Shown here: piece after piece, positions 8,570 to 17,632 of the stretch
How the letters are laid out: each line of letters opens with the position of its first letter
Numbering within the stretch: position 1 is the first letter of the stretch
Assembly (NCBI RefSeq): GCF_900187945.1
Contig: NZ_FYEH01000013.1
Span: 25,654-89,653, forward strand
Origin: Arboricoccus pini
GTDB lineage: Bacteria > Pseudomonadota > Alphaproteobacteria > Geminicoccales > Geminicoccaceae
Direction of reading: 5' to 3'
Length of the DNA stretch: 64,000 bases
Notes under the pieces: generated by a model
Seen by the model: only the letters and a program-made list of their open reading frames with translations
Told to the model about the DNA's origin: nothing
The model's database searches: none
Translations under genes and position numbers: made by a program

Positions 8570-9265
8570 ATGTCCCAAACGATCGCCTCCTGGCCCTATG
8601 CGTGGCCCTATGATGGCAGTCTCGATCCCGCCAACACAGCTTTGATCGTCATCGACATGCAGACCGATTTTTGCGGCATTGGCGGTTATGTCGATCGCAT
8701 GGGCTACGATCTGGCGCTCACCCGCGCGCCGATCGAGCCGATCAGGACGCTGTTAGAAGCGATGCGGGCCCAGGGCTTCCACATCATTCATACCCGCGAG
8801 GGCCATCGACCGGACCTCTCGGATCTGCCGGCCAACAAACGCTGGCGCTCGCGCCAGATCGGTGCCGGCATCGGCGATCCTGGACCCTGCGGCAAGATCC
8901 TGGTGCGCGGCGAGCCCGGCTGGGAGATCATCGACGAGTTGAAACCGCTCCCTGGCGAGATCATCATCGACAAACCCGGCAAGGGCAGCTTTTGCGCGAC
9001 CGACCTCGAGCTCATCCTGCGCACGAAGGGCATCTCTAATTTAGTCCTTACGGGCATTACGACCGATGTCTGCGTCTCGACGACGATGCGCGAGGCCAAC
9101 GACCGGGGCTTTGAGTGCCTCATCCTCGAAGACTGCTGCGCTGCAACCGATCCCGCCAATCACAAGGCGGCAATCAACATGGTGACCATGCAGGGCGGCG
9201 TCTTCGGTGCCGTCGCAACGAGCGGCATTCTCCTTGAAGCGCTCACCAGCCGAAAGGCAGCCTAG
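8570..9265 (+). CDS. biuH: Isochorismatase-fold cysteine amidohydrolase, biuret/triuret hydrolase-like
   Basis: The 231-residue product belongs to the isochorismatase-like hydrolases. The Asp-Lys-Cys triad is seen as D29 (IDMQTDFCG), K135 (IDKPGKGSF) and C168 (TTDVCVSTT). The cis-peptide turn and the EDCCAATD segment are also present. From memory, rhizobial BiuH uses D36, K142 and C175 with an active-site Q215. Every one of these aligns here at a constant offset of seven (Q208 falls in [10 protein letters not shown]), and long stretches such as [15 protein letters not shown] and [15 protein letters not shown] are shared. Biuret hydrolase releases ammonia from biuret to give allophanate. Triuret hydrolase and RutB-like ureidoacrylate hydrolase are alternatives. 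It sits between two divergent peptide-type importers. Confidence 0.85.
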   Translation: MSQTIASWPYAWPYDGSLDPANTALIVIDMQTDFCGIGGYVDRMGYDLALTRAPIEPIRTLLEAMRAQGFHIIHTREGHRPDLSDLPANKRWRSRQIGAGIGDPGPCGKILVRGEPGWEIIDELKPLPGEIIIDKPGKGSFCATDLELILRTKGISNLVLTGITTDVCVSTTMREANDRGFECLILEDCCAATDPANHKAAINMVTMQGGVFGAVATSGILLEALTSRKAA

Positions 9266-9365
9266 GCAGGAAGATGGTCAAGGATTGCTCATCCGCCCCA
9301 TTAAGATGAACGTCCTATGGGCAGACCCCACGAGGGTGCCGCGATCCTTCAACGAATGTTCAAGT

Positions 9366-9381
9366 TGGCATGGGCATTGCT
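9366..9381 (+). promoter_or_regulatory. Candidate sigma-54 promoter for the 9435-17592 operon
   Basis: TGGCAT-N5-TTGCT is nearly the full sigma-54 consensus with exact spacing. It lies about 54 bp before the first permease start, so the predicted leader is about 43 nt. Confidence 0.65.
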
Positions 9382-9434
9382 ACTCTGGCGGCACCCCGCC
9401 GTCCGCTTAAGGAAGTCCAGCCACGTCCACTTCG

Positions 9435-10445
9435 ATGATCGTGCTTCGACGGCTCGCCGAGGCGGTGCCCAGCCTTGTGGGCGTCGTAATCGTGACGTTC
9501 CTTCTTTCGCACGCCCTGCCAGGCGACCCCGCCGCCTATTTCGCTGGCCCCGCCGCCAACGCCGAATCGGTGGCGGAGGTACGCCGGACGCTCGGGCTCG
9601 ATCGCAGCCTGCCGGTCCAGTTCGGTTATTATCTCTTGGATTTGGCAAAGGGTGATCTCGGGCACTCCTTGACGACGGGCCAGCCCGTAACGAGCGATCT
9701 GCTCCAACGCCTGCCGGCCTCAATGGAATTGACGCTGGCGGCTCTTATCGTCGCCATCGCCGTCGCCTTGCCGCTCGGCATCGTCGCGGCCCTGCGGCCC
9801 AATTCACTGGCCGACCATTTCTGCCGGCTCACCGTCACGATCGGGGCGGCCTTCCCGACCTTCTTCGTGGGTCTGCTCCTGGTCTATCTGCTCTATTTCA
9901 AGCTCGGTCTCGTGCCGCAGCCTTTGGGGCGCCTGGACGAGATCTATTTCACGCCTCCGCCTACGGTCACCGGCTTCTACCTGATCGACACGCTCCTGAA
10001 CGGCGACGTTGACGCCTTTCGCGCGGCCCTGTCGCAATTGATCCTGCCGGCCGTCTCGCTGGCGCTTTTCGCCATGGCGCCGCTCGCCCGGATGACGCGG
10101 GCCGCAATGCTGACCGCCCTTGGCAGCGACTTCGTGCGCACCGCGCGCGCGAACGGGCTGCCGGCGCGCAAGGTTATCTTCACCTACGCGCTGCGGAGCG
10201 CCATGCTCTCCATCGTCAACGTTATGGGAATGGTCTTCTCCTTCCTCCTGGGCTCGAACGTCCTGATCGAGCAGGTCTTCGGCTGGCCCGGCATCGGCGC
10301 CTATGCGGTCAGCGCCGTGATCGCCTCCGACTACGCGGCCGTACAGGGCTTCGTCCTGATGATGGCCATCCTCTACGTGCTCCTCAATCTCGCGGTCGAC
10401 CTCGCTGCCACGGCGATCGATCCCCGCGTGCGCTTCGAGAGCTGA
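9435..10445 (+). CDS. DppB-type ABC permease (second importer)
   Basis: The 336-residue inner-membrane permease has six hydrophobic segments. It shows the DppB motifs EVRRTLGLDRSLPVQFGYYL and LGSDFVRTARANGLPARKVI, the latter the ATPase-contact loop. It is the first gene of a long operon of permease, permease, ATPase, ATPase, amidase, binding protein and amidase. The ribosome-binding site is weak; a GTG at 9441 is a possible alternative start. Confidence 0.94.
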   Translation: MIVLRRLAEAVPSLVGVVIVTFLLSHALPGDPAAYFAGPAANAESVAEVRRTLGLDRSLPVQFGYYLLDLAKGDLGHSLTTGQPVTSDLLQRLPASMELTLAALIVAIAVALPLGIVAALRPNSLADHFCRLTVTIGAAFPTFFVGLLLVYLLYFKLGLVPQPLGRLDEIYFTPPPTVTGFYLIDTLLNGDVDAFRAALSQLILPAVSLALFAMAPLARMTRAAMLTALGSDFVRTARANGLPARKVIFTYALRSAMLSIVNVMGMVFSFLLGSNVLIEQVFGWPGIGAYAVSAVIASDYAAVQGFVLMMAILYVLLNLAVDLAATAIDPRVRFES

Positions 10446-10449
10446 GCCG

Positions 10450-11301
10450 ATGGCCGTCTCGACGCTGATCCGCGACACGCGCTACGCCTTTGGACAGAAT
10501 CCGCTGACCCTCATGGCAGCGATCCTCTTTGTCTTCCTCGTCGCCTGCGCCCTGCTTGGGCCCACCCTCGTCCCCTACGATCCGCTTGCCAGCGATGCCA
10601 TGGCGAGGATGCAGCCGCCTTCGCTGGGTCATCCCTTCGGCACCGATTCGCTCGGTCGCGACATGCTGAGCCGCACGATCGTGGCCACTCGCCTCGATCT
10701 CGGCATGGCCGTCTTCGCGGTTGCCCTCTCCTTCGTCGTCGGCACCGCGATGGGCGCGGTCGCGGGCTATCTGGGCGGCTGGATGGACAAGGTGATCGGC
10801 CGGATCTTCGATACCATCATGGCCTTTCCACTCTTCGTCCTCGCCATGGGCATCGTCGCGGCGCTTGGCAACAGCGTCATCAACATCGTCATCGCGACGG
10901 CCGTCATCAATCTGCCTTTCTATGGCCGCTTCGCCCGTGCCGAAGTGAACGTCCGTCGCGACCTTGCCTTCATCGAGGCGGCGCGCATGGGCGGCAACGG
11001 GCCGATGAGCGTGATGGCCCGCCACATCGTGCCCAACATCCTCCCGCCCATGATGGTGCAGATCTCGCTCAACATGGGCTGGGCGATCCTGAACGCCGCC
11101 GGGCTTTCCTTCATCGGCCTGGGCGTCCGGCCGCCGGAGCCCGAATGGGGGATCATGGTCTCCGAGGGGGCCGCCTACATCTTCTCCGGCGAATGGTGGA
11201 CGTTTGTCTTTCCCGGCATGGCGCTGGTCCTGGCGGTTTTTTGCTTCAACCTCCTGGGCGACGGGCTGCGCGACATGATCGATCCGAGGCGGCGCACATG
11301 A
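10450..11301 (+). CDS. DppC-type ABC permease (second importer)
   Basis: The 283-residue permease carries HPFGTDSLGRDMLSRTIVATR after its first helix and LSFIGLGVRPPEPEWG near the end, both diagnostic for DppC. It begins 4 bp after the DppB stop, and its TGA overlaps the ATG of the following ATPase gene. It pairs with the upstream permease to form the channel. Confidence 0.94.
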   Translation: MAVSTLIRDTRYAFGQNPLTLMAAILFVFLVACALLGPTLVPYDPLASDAMARMQPPSLGHPFGTDSLGRDMLSRTIVATRLDLGMAVFAVALSFVVGTAMGAVAGYLGGWMDKVIGRIFDTIMAFPLFVLAMGIVAALGNSVINIVIATAVINLPFYGRFARAEVNVRRDLAFIEAARMGGNGPMSVMARHIVPNILPPMMVQISLNMGWAILNAAGLSFIGLGVRPPEPEWGIMVSEGAAYIFSGEWWTFVFPGMALVLAVFCFNLLGDGLRDMIDPRRRT

Positions 11302-12314
11302 AGGCCGGCCTCATGCGCGCTACCCACCCGGCCGAAGCCGCAGCGGCGCATGGCGTCCCGCTCCTTGAGGTCGACCGGCTGACGCTCGACTTCGCCACGC
11401 GCGGCGGCCGGGTCAAGGCCCTGGACCAGGTCGGCTTCACGCTGGATCGCGGCCAGATCCTGGGGCTCGTCGGCGAGAGCGGCTCGGGCAAGTCCGTCAC
11501 GGCCTTTGCCATCATGGACCTCTTGGACCAGGCAGCACGGATCGAGACTGGCCAGATCCGCTTTACCGGCATCGACCTCCTGGCCAGGAAGCGCCGGGCG
11601 CTCAAGGAATTGCGCGGCCGGGAGATCGCCATGATCTTCCAGAGCCCACGCACGGCCCTTCATCCGATCCGTAAGGTCGGCCACCAGATCGAGGACGTGC
11701 TGCGCGCCCACAGCTCGGTGCCGCCGGGCCTCCGCCGGCAAAAGGCGATCGAGGCCCTGGAGCGGGTGCGCATCCCGGACCCGGCGCGGCGCTACGAGGC
11801 TTATCCCTTCGAGCTTTCGGGCGGCATGTGCCAGCGGGTCATGATCGCCATGGCGCTCTCGGCCGATCCCTCCCTCCTGATCGCCGACGAGCCCACCACC
11901 GGCCTCGATGTCACGACTCAGGCGGTCATCATGGATCTCATTCGCGACCTCGTGCGCGAGAGCGGCATGTCCGTCCTCCTGATCACGCACGATCTGGCGA
12001 TGGCCGGCGAATATTGCGATCGGATCGCCGTCATGCATGCGGGCCACATCGTCGAGACGGCTCCGGCCCATCTCCTCCTTCGCGAGCCCGCCCATCCCTA
12101 TAGCGCCAAGCTGATCGCCGCCACGCCCGCCAAGGCTGCCAGCATCGAGGCGCTGGCCGCCATTCCGGGCAACCTGCCGGACCTGCGCCAGCCGCAGCCG
12201 CCCTGCCGCTTCAGCACCCGCTGCGAGCGCCATCGTCCCGACTGCGACCAGCCTCCCTTGGACGCGGCCAGGCTGGGTCAGGATCATCTCGTGCTCTGCC
12301 GGCATCCCCTATGA
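11298..12314 (+). CDS. DppD-type ABC ATPase
   Basis: The 338-residue cassette has Walker [10 protein letters not shown], signature LSGGMCQRV and Walker [13 protein letters not shown]. It ends with a Cys-rich oligopeptide-family tail ([14 protein letters not shown]). The ATG at 11298 overlaps the upstream stop; the ATG at 11313 is an alternative. It works as a heterodimer with the next gene. Confidence 0.93.
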   Translation: MKAGLMRATHPAEAAAAHGVPLLEVDRLTLDFATRGGRVKALDQVGFTLDRGQILGLVGESGSGKSVTAFAIMDLLDQAARIETGQIRFTGIDLLARKRRALKELRGREIAMIFQSPRTALHPIRKVGHQIEDVLRAHSSVPPGLRRQKAIEALERVRIPDPARRYEAYPFELSGGMCQRVMIAMALSADPSLLIADEPTTGLDVTTQAVIMDLIRDLVRESGMSVLLITHDLAMAGEYCDRIAVMHAGHIVETAPAHLLLREPAHPYSAKLIAATPAKAASIEALAAIPGNLPDLRQPQPPCRFSTRCERHRPDCDQPPLDAARLGQDHLVLCRHPL

Positions 12315-13300
12315 GCGACGCCCCGCTCCTCTCGGCCCTGGGCCTGACCAAGTTCTTCAAGGTCGGCGGTCGCGAAGGCGGCCTCCTGCACGCCGTCGAT
12401 CATGTCGACCTTTCGATCGGCCGCGGCGAGAGCATCGGGCTGGTCGGCGAATCCGGTTGCGGCAAGTCGACCCTGGCACGTGTCCTGGCCCACCTCACGC
12501 CACCCTCCGCGGGCCAACTCCGCTTCGAGGGCGTCGATATCGGCCAGATCCCCGAGCGGCGCTTCGCCAGCCGTCCCGAACGGGCGCGAATCCAGATGGT
12601 CTTCCAGGATCCGACCGAGAGCCTGAACCCGCATCTTACGGTGGAAGGCGCCATCCTGGATCCAATCCGCCGCCTGCTGCCGGGCATGAGCGCGGCCAAT
12701 GCGGCAGCCCGTGTCGACGAGGTCCTGGACCTCGTGGGGCTGCCGCTCGCCTTCAAGCCGCGCTATCCGCACCAGCTCTCGGGCGGCCAGCGGGCCCGCG
12801 TCGGCATCGCCCGGGCGATCGCCGTCGAGCCCGCGCTCCTGATCCTGGACGAGCCGACCTCGGCCCTGGACGTCTCCGTGCAAGCCGTGATCCTCAAGCT
12901 CCTGGCCGATCTGAGGACGAGGCTCGGCATGAGCTATCTCTTCGTCAGCCACGATCTCAATGTCGTGCGCCTGCTCTGCCAGCGCGTCGTCGTCATGTAT
13001 CTGGGCAAGGTGATCGAAAGCGGGCCCGTGGAGCGCATCTTCGCCCACCCGCGCCATCCCTATACCCGGGCCCTGCTGGCAGCCGTGCCCGATCCGGCGC
13101 GGCGCGACACCCGGCCCCCGCGCCTGGCCGGCAGCCCGAGCAGCCCGGTTAATCCCGACCCCAGGGTCTGCCGCTTCTACGGGCGCTGTCCGATCGGCAC
13201 GGAGCGCTGTGCCGAGGACATGCCGAATCTGCGACCGATCGGGGCCGAGCATCTGGTCGCCTGTCATTATGCCGAACAACAGAAAGGCCTTGCCGCATGA
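12311..13300 (+). CDS. DppF-type ABC ATPase
   Basis: The 329-residue cassette has Walker A GESGCGKST, signature LSGGQRARV and Walker B LLILDEPTSALD. It also shows the DppF landmark IQMVFQDPTESLNPH and the tail CRFYGRCPIGTERC. It overlaps both the upstream ATPase gene and the downstream amidase gene by 4 bp, so transport and amide hydrolysis are translationally coupled. This is direct sequence support for a shared substrate. Confidence 0.94.
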   Translation: MSDAPLLSALGLTKFFKVGGREGGLLHAVDHVDLSIGRGESIGLVGESGCGKSTLARVLAHLTPPSAGQLRFEGVDIGQIPERRFASRPERARIQMVFQDPTESLNPHLTVEGAILDPIRRLLPGMSAANAAARVDEVLDLVGLPLAFKPRYPHQLSGGQRARVGIARAIAVEPALLILDEPTSALDVSVQAVILKLLADLRTRLGMSYLFVSHDLNVVRLLCQRVVVMYLGKVIESGPVERIFAHPRHPYTRALLAAVPDPARRDTRPPRLAGSPSSPVNPDPRVCRFYGRCPIGTERCAEDMPNLRPIGAEHLVACHYAEQQKGLAA

Positions 13301-14760
13301 GCCTCGACGCGAACGCGATCTGCAGGATGGAGGCAACCGAGCTCAGTGCGCGCATCAAGGCCAAGGAACTCTCGGCCGTCGAGGTGACCGAGGCGGTGCT
13401 GGCGCGCATGGAAAAGCTCGAGCCCCATCTCCACGCCTTCTGCACGCCAACGCCCGAGGTCGCCCGCGCCGCCGCCCTGGATGTCGAGACCCGAATCATG
13501 GCCGGCCAACCGGTTGGGCCGCTGGCCGGCGTCCCGGTCGGCATCAAGGACCTCGTCTGCACCAAGGGGATCCGGACCGTCAGCGGCTCCAAGCTCTACG
13601 AGGACTTCATTCCCGAGGAGGATGATATCGTCGTCGAGCGGCTGAAGGCCGCCGATGCGGTCATCATCGGCAAGACCAACGTACCGGAGTTCGGCTATAG
13701 CGGCGTTGGCCACAACCCCGTCTTCGAGACGACGCGCAACCCCTGGAACCTCGCCATGACGCCCGGCGGCTCGAGTGCCGGGTCGGGCGCTTCGGTCGCG
13801 ACGGGGGTGGCGCCCTTCGCCATCGGCAGCGATGGCGGTGGCTCGGTGCGTATTCCCGCGGCCCATTCGGGCCTCTTTGGCATGAAGGCCTCGATGGGCC
13901 GTGTGCCGCTCTATCCCGGCTGTCGCGACGAGCGCTATCCGGGCGTCTCCAGCTGGGAATCGCTGGAACATATCGGGCCGATGAGCCGGACGGTGGCCGA
14001 CAGTGCCGCCATGCTGGCGGTGATCGCCTCGGGCCCGGACCCGCGCGATCGCCACACTTTGCCCGGCCCCGAGTTCGACTGGAACGCCGTGGCCAAGCCG
14101 CGCGCCCTGAAGGGCCTGCGCATCGCCTACAGCGCCGACTGGGGCTATGCGGCCGTCGATCCCGAGGTCCGCCGCGTCGTCGGCGAGGCGGTCAAGGTCT
14201 TCGAGAGCGACCTTGGCTGCATCGTCGAGGAGGCGCACCCGGGCTGGGAGAACCCGGGTGCCGCCTTCTGGGCCCTGGTCGCCATGGAGAGCGACCTCAA
14301 GGGCATGCGCGCCATGATCAAAGGACGCGAGCACGAAGTCTCGCCGCACCTGGTCGCCATGCTGGAGCGTCCCTGGACGGCGGAGGAATTCACCGACGCC
14401 AACATCGCGAGGAAGGCGCTTTGCAACAAGATGTGGCGCTTCATGCAGCGCTACGACCTGCTGCTGACACCGACCTTGGCGGTCCCGCCCTTCCCCATAC
14501 ACATGCAGGGCCCCGAGAAGATCGAGGGCCGGATCGTCAATCCGGCGGACTGGCTCTGCTTCACCTTCCCAGTCAACATGACGGGCCAACCAGCCGCCAG
14601 CATCCCCGCCGGCTTCACCGCGGACGGTCTGCCGGTCGGCCTGCAGATCATCGGTCGCCACCTGGACGATCCGCTCGTTCTTCAGGCCTCTGCCGCCTTC
14701 GAGGCCGCTCACCCCTGGAAGCATGTCTGGCCCGGCCTTTTGGCCGAGCTCGGCCTCTAG
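13297..14760 (+). CDS. Amidase-signature hydrolase (GatA/AtzE-like family)
   Basis: The 487-residue enzyme has the Ser-cisSer-Lys triad of the amidase signature family, seen as K84 (VGIKDLV), S159 (TPGGSSAGS) and S183 (SDGGGSVRIPA). These enzymes hydrolyse amides to a carboxylate and ammonia. The family includes AtzE (1-carboxybiuret hydrolase), AtzF (allophanate hydrolase) and HpxY. It lacks the extra C-terminal domain of AtzF, and no AtzG/GatC-like small partner is encoded nearby. Translational coupling to the DppF gene suggests that it acts on the imported compound. The exact substrate is unknown. Confidence 0.9.
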   Translation: MSLDANAICRMEATELSARIKAKELSAVEVTEAVLARMEKLEPHLHAFCTPTPEVARAAALDVETRIMAGQPVGPLAGVPVGIKDLVCTKGIRTVSGSKLYEDFIPEEDDIVVERLKAADAVIIGKTNVPEFGYSGVGHNPVFETTRNPWNLAMTPGGSSAGSGASVATGVAPFAIGSDGGGSVRIPAAHSGLFGMKASMGRVPLYPGCRDERYPGVSSWESLEHIGPMSRTVADSAAMLAVIASGPDPRDRHTLPGPEFDWNAVAKPRALKGLRIAYSADWGYAAVDPEVRRVVGEAVKVFESDLGCIVEEAHPGWENPGAAFWALVAMESDLKGMRAMIKGREHEVSPHLVAMLERPWTAEEFTDANIARKALCNKMWRFMQRYDLLLTPTLAVPPFPIHMQGPEKIEGRIVNPADWLCFTFPVNMTGQPAASIPAGFTADGLPVGLQIIGRHLDDPLVLQASAAFEAAHPWKHVWPGLLAELGL

Positions 14761-14799
14761 TCTTTCGCCCCCGCCCTTTGACCTTTTGGAATTTCGCGC

Positions 14800-16407
14800 A
14801 TGCTCCCTCTCTCGCGTCGTGTCGCCATGGGGCTCCTGGGCTCCGCGGCGCTGCTGCCGGCCGTCAGCGCCAAGGCCGCCACACCCAAGAACGTCCTGAT
14901 CGTTGTCGGCGAGCAGGGACCGAACTCGCTAGATACCATGCTGGCGGCCGCGAACGATTATACCCGCATGGTCGACTGGCAGATCTATGACCGGCTGGTG
15001 TCGCATGGCACCAAGCAGTTGCCGAACGGCGCGATTGGCTACGACAAAGACGTCATCAAGCCCGAACTCGCGACCAGCTGGGAGGTCAGCGAGGACGGCA
15101 AGACGATGATCTTCCATCTCAGGCAGGACGCCACCTTCCACGACGGCACCCCGGTCACTGCCGATGACGTCAAATATTCCTTCGACCGCGCCGTCTCGGT
15201 GGGTGGCTTTCCGACGATCCAGATGGCGGCCGGTGCCCTGACCAAGCCTGAGCAGTTCTCGGTGGTCGACAAATATACCTTCAAGATCACCTTCGATGTG
15301 CCGAACAAGCTGACCCTGCCGGACCTGGCCGTGCCGGTTCCGGTCATCGTCAACTCCAAGCTCGCCAAGGCGCATGCAACCGAGAAGGATCCCTGGGCGC
15401 TGGAATGGACCCAGCGCAACGATGCGGGCGGCGGTGCTTTCAAGGTGCAGAGCTGGAAACCCGGCGACCAGCTCGTCTTTGCCCGCTTCGATGATTGGAA
15501 ATCCGGCCCAAAGCCGCAATTCGAGCGCGTCGTCTACCGTCAGGTGGCATCGCCCGGCACGCGCCGGGCCCTTCTCGAGAAGGGCGACGTCGACATCTCG
15601 GTGGGCCTGCCGCCCAAGGATTATGCCGAGCTTGCCAAGGCGGGCAAGCTCAAGGTCATCGGCACGCCCATCCAAAACGACCTCTTGTTCTTGGACATGA
15701 ACGTCAAGCTGAAGCCCTTCGACAACCCGAAGGTGCGCGAGGCGATCGCCTACGCGATCCCCTATCAGCAGATCATGGACGCCGCCCTCTATAACCGGGG
15801 TGTCGCCATGTTCGGCGGCGATCCGGCCCAGCCCTTCGATGGCAGCTGGCCGCAGCCCTCGAAATTCAGCTACGACCCGGACAAGGCCAAGAAACTTCTG
15901 GCCGAGGCAGGCTATCCGGACGGGTTCTCGACCACGCTCTCCTACGACCTCAGCCAGGCGACGACGCGCGAGCCCATCGCGATCCTGGTGCAGGAGGCGC
16001 TCCTCAAGATCGGCGTCAAGCTCGAGCTCGAGAAGGTGCCGGGTGCCAGCTGGTTCGCCAAGATGGGTGAGAAATCGATGCCCTTCGTCATCGGCGAATT
16101 CTATGGATGGCTGGATACGCCCGAATATTTCTTTTTTTGGACGTTCGACGGCAAGAACAACTCCGTCTTCAACACAGCCAACTATCAAAATCCGGAGTTG
16201 GACGCGCTCATCGACAAGGCGCGCTACGAGAAGGACCAGGCGGCCTATACGGGCCAGATCAAGCAAATGACCGAGATCGTCATGAAGGACATTCCCCGCA
16301 TTCCGCTGGCCAGACTCTTCTATGACGTAGCGATGCAGTCAAACATCGCCAACTATGTCTATTGGTTCCACACCCAAATGGATTTTCGCACCCTCGGCAA
16401 GAATTGA
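14800..16407 (+). CDS. Family 5 extracellular solute-binding protein (second importer)
   Basis: The 535-residue periplasmic protein has a signal peptide (LSRRVAMGLLGSAALLPAVSAKA, quoted in part: SRRVAMGLL core then AKAA cleavage region). The paired Arg makes Tat export possible. Family marks include WEVSEDGKTMIFHLR and FHDGTPVTADDVKYSFDRA. It lies between the two amidase genes, 39 bp after the first and 6 bp before the second, so it belongs to the same operon as the permeases and ATPases at 9435-13300. The ligand is unknown. Confidence 0.92.
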   Translation: MLPLSRRVAMGLLGSAALLPAVSAKAATPKNVLIVVGEQGPNSLDTMLAAANDYTRMVDWQIYDRLVSHGTKQLPNGAIGYDKDVIKPELATSWEVSEDGKTMIFHLRQDATFHDGTPVTADDVKYSFDRAVSVGGFPTIQMAAGALTKPEQFSVVDKYTFKITFDVPNKLTLPDLAVPVPVIVNSKLAKAHATEKDPWALEWTQRNDAGGGAFKVQSWKPGDQLVFARFDDWKSGPKPQFERVVYRQVASPGTRRALLEKGDVDISVGLPPKDYAELAKAGKLKVIGTPIQNDLLFLDMNVKLKPFDNPKVREAIAYAIPYQQIMDAALYNRGVAMFGGDPAQPFDGSWPQPSKFSYDPDKAKKLLAEAGYPDGFSTTLSYDLSQATTREPIAILVQEALLKIGVKLELEKVPGASWFAKMGEKSMPFVIGEFYGWLDTPEYFFFWTFDGKNNSVFNTANYQNPELDALIDKARYEKDQAAYTGQIKQMTEIVMKDIPRIPLARLFYDVAMQSNIANYVYWFHTQMDFRTLGKN

Positions 16408-16413
16408 ACCGCC

Positions 16414-17592
16414 ATGTCGAACTATGAAGGCGCTTTCGTTCCCGGTTCCGACATCGTCATCGCGGGCGCAGCCGAAGGCCCCCTCAAGGGCCTGACTCTG
16501 GCGGTCAAGGACCTCTTCGACCTTGCGGGCCACGTGACCGGATGCGGCAATCCGGACTGGGCCAGAAGCCACACGCCCGCCCTTCGCCACGCGCGGGCCG
16601 TGCAGCTTCTTCTCGATGCCGGCGCCGAGGTCGTCGGCAAGACGATCACTGACGAGATTTCGCTGGGTCTCCTAGGCCGTAATCAGTTTGAAGGCACGCC
16701 CTTGAACCCGAAGGCTCCCGACCGCGTGCCGGGTGGCTCCTCCTCGGGCTCGGCCTCGGCTGTGGCGAGCGGCAAGGCCGATATTGCTCTTGGCACCGAC
16801 AGCGGCGGCTCGGTCAGGACACCCGCCAGCTTCACGGGCATCTACGGCCTTCGCCCGACGCTTGGGCGCATCCCCATCGAGGGGATGATGGTGCAGTCGC
16901 CGAGCTTCGATACGGTAGGCTTTTTTTGCAGGCACGCCGATCTTCTCCCCCTGTTGGGCGACCTGCTGCTCGATGTGGCAACGCGCGTCGAGGGCAAGGT
17001 GGAATCGGTTCTCGTCGCAACCGATGCCTTCGCGCTCGGTGAAGGACCGATCGCCGCCTCGGCACCGCTTCTCACGACGAGGCTGGATCGGCTAGGCTTA
17101 CCGTGGCGCGAAATATCGCTGGCCGAGGGACGGCTTGCCACCTGGGTCGAGAGCCAACGGCTTTTGCAGATGGCCGAGTTCGGCGCCACCTTCGCCCCCT
17201 GGGTCGATCGCTGCGTGCCGCGCTTCTCGATCGAGGTCGGCCGCTCGCTGACGATGGCCTCCCTCCTCGACCAGAACCGCCTGCCGGCGGCACGGGCCGT
17301 GCGCGCGGAGGTCAAGGCGCGCCTTGACACCCTTTTGGAGGGTCGGCACCTGATCTGCATCCCGACCACCCCCATCTTGCCGCCGCCACGCGATGACGGC
17401 CTGGCCGACATGCGCCGCGCGGTGGATCGCATCACCGAAATGACCTCGATCGCCGGCCTGACCGGCCTGCCGCAGATCAACCTGCCTCTGGGCGAGGCAG
17501 GCGGCATCCCCTTCGGCCTCTCCCTCATCGGCTGGCGCGGCGGCGACGAGGTGCTGCTCGACATGGCGAGGCGATTGGAGGCGGCGGCCTAG
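16414..17592 (+). CDS. Amidase-signature hydrolase (AMI1-like, compact)
   Basis: The 392-residue enzyme carries the triad K32 (AVKDLFD), S109 (VPGGSSSGS) and S133 (TDSGGSVRTPA). It is about 95 residues shorter than the first amidase, lacks that protein's N-terminal helices, and resembles plant AMI1-type indole-3-acetamide hydrolases in segments such as VTGCGNPDW and APDRVPGGSS. It is the last gene of the operon and converges on the DUF3225 gene 40 bp away. It probably performs a second deamidation, but the substrate is unproven. Confidence 0.9.
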   Translation: MSNYEGAFVPGSDIVIAGAAEGPLKGLTLAVKDLFDLAGHVTGCGNPDWARSHTPALRHARAVQLLLDAGAEVVGKTITDEISLGLLGRNQFEGTPLNPKAPDRVPGGSSSGSASAVASGKADIALGTDSGGSVRTPASFTGIYGLRPTLGRIPIEGMMVQSPSFDTVGFFCRHADLLPLLGDLLLDVATRVEGKVESVLVATDAFALGEGPIAASAPLLTTRLDRLGLPWREISLAEGRLATWVESQRLLQMAEFGATFAPWVDRCVPRFSIEVGRSLTMASLLDQNRLPAARAVRAEVKARLDTLLEGRHLICIPTTPILPPPRDDGLADMRRAVDRITEMTSIAGLTGLPQINLPLGEAGGIPFGLSLIGWRGGDEVLLDMARRLEAAA

Positions 17593-17632
17593 GCACGCCG
17601 GGTTGCATCGTCCTGGCGCGCTTTGCACCGGA

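Noticed and set aside
13267..14724. A 485-codon frame antisense to the first amidase
   Set aside because: High G+C makes long antisense frames common; the plus strand shows the full amidase signature.
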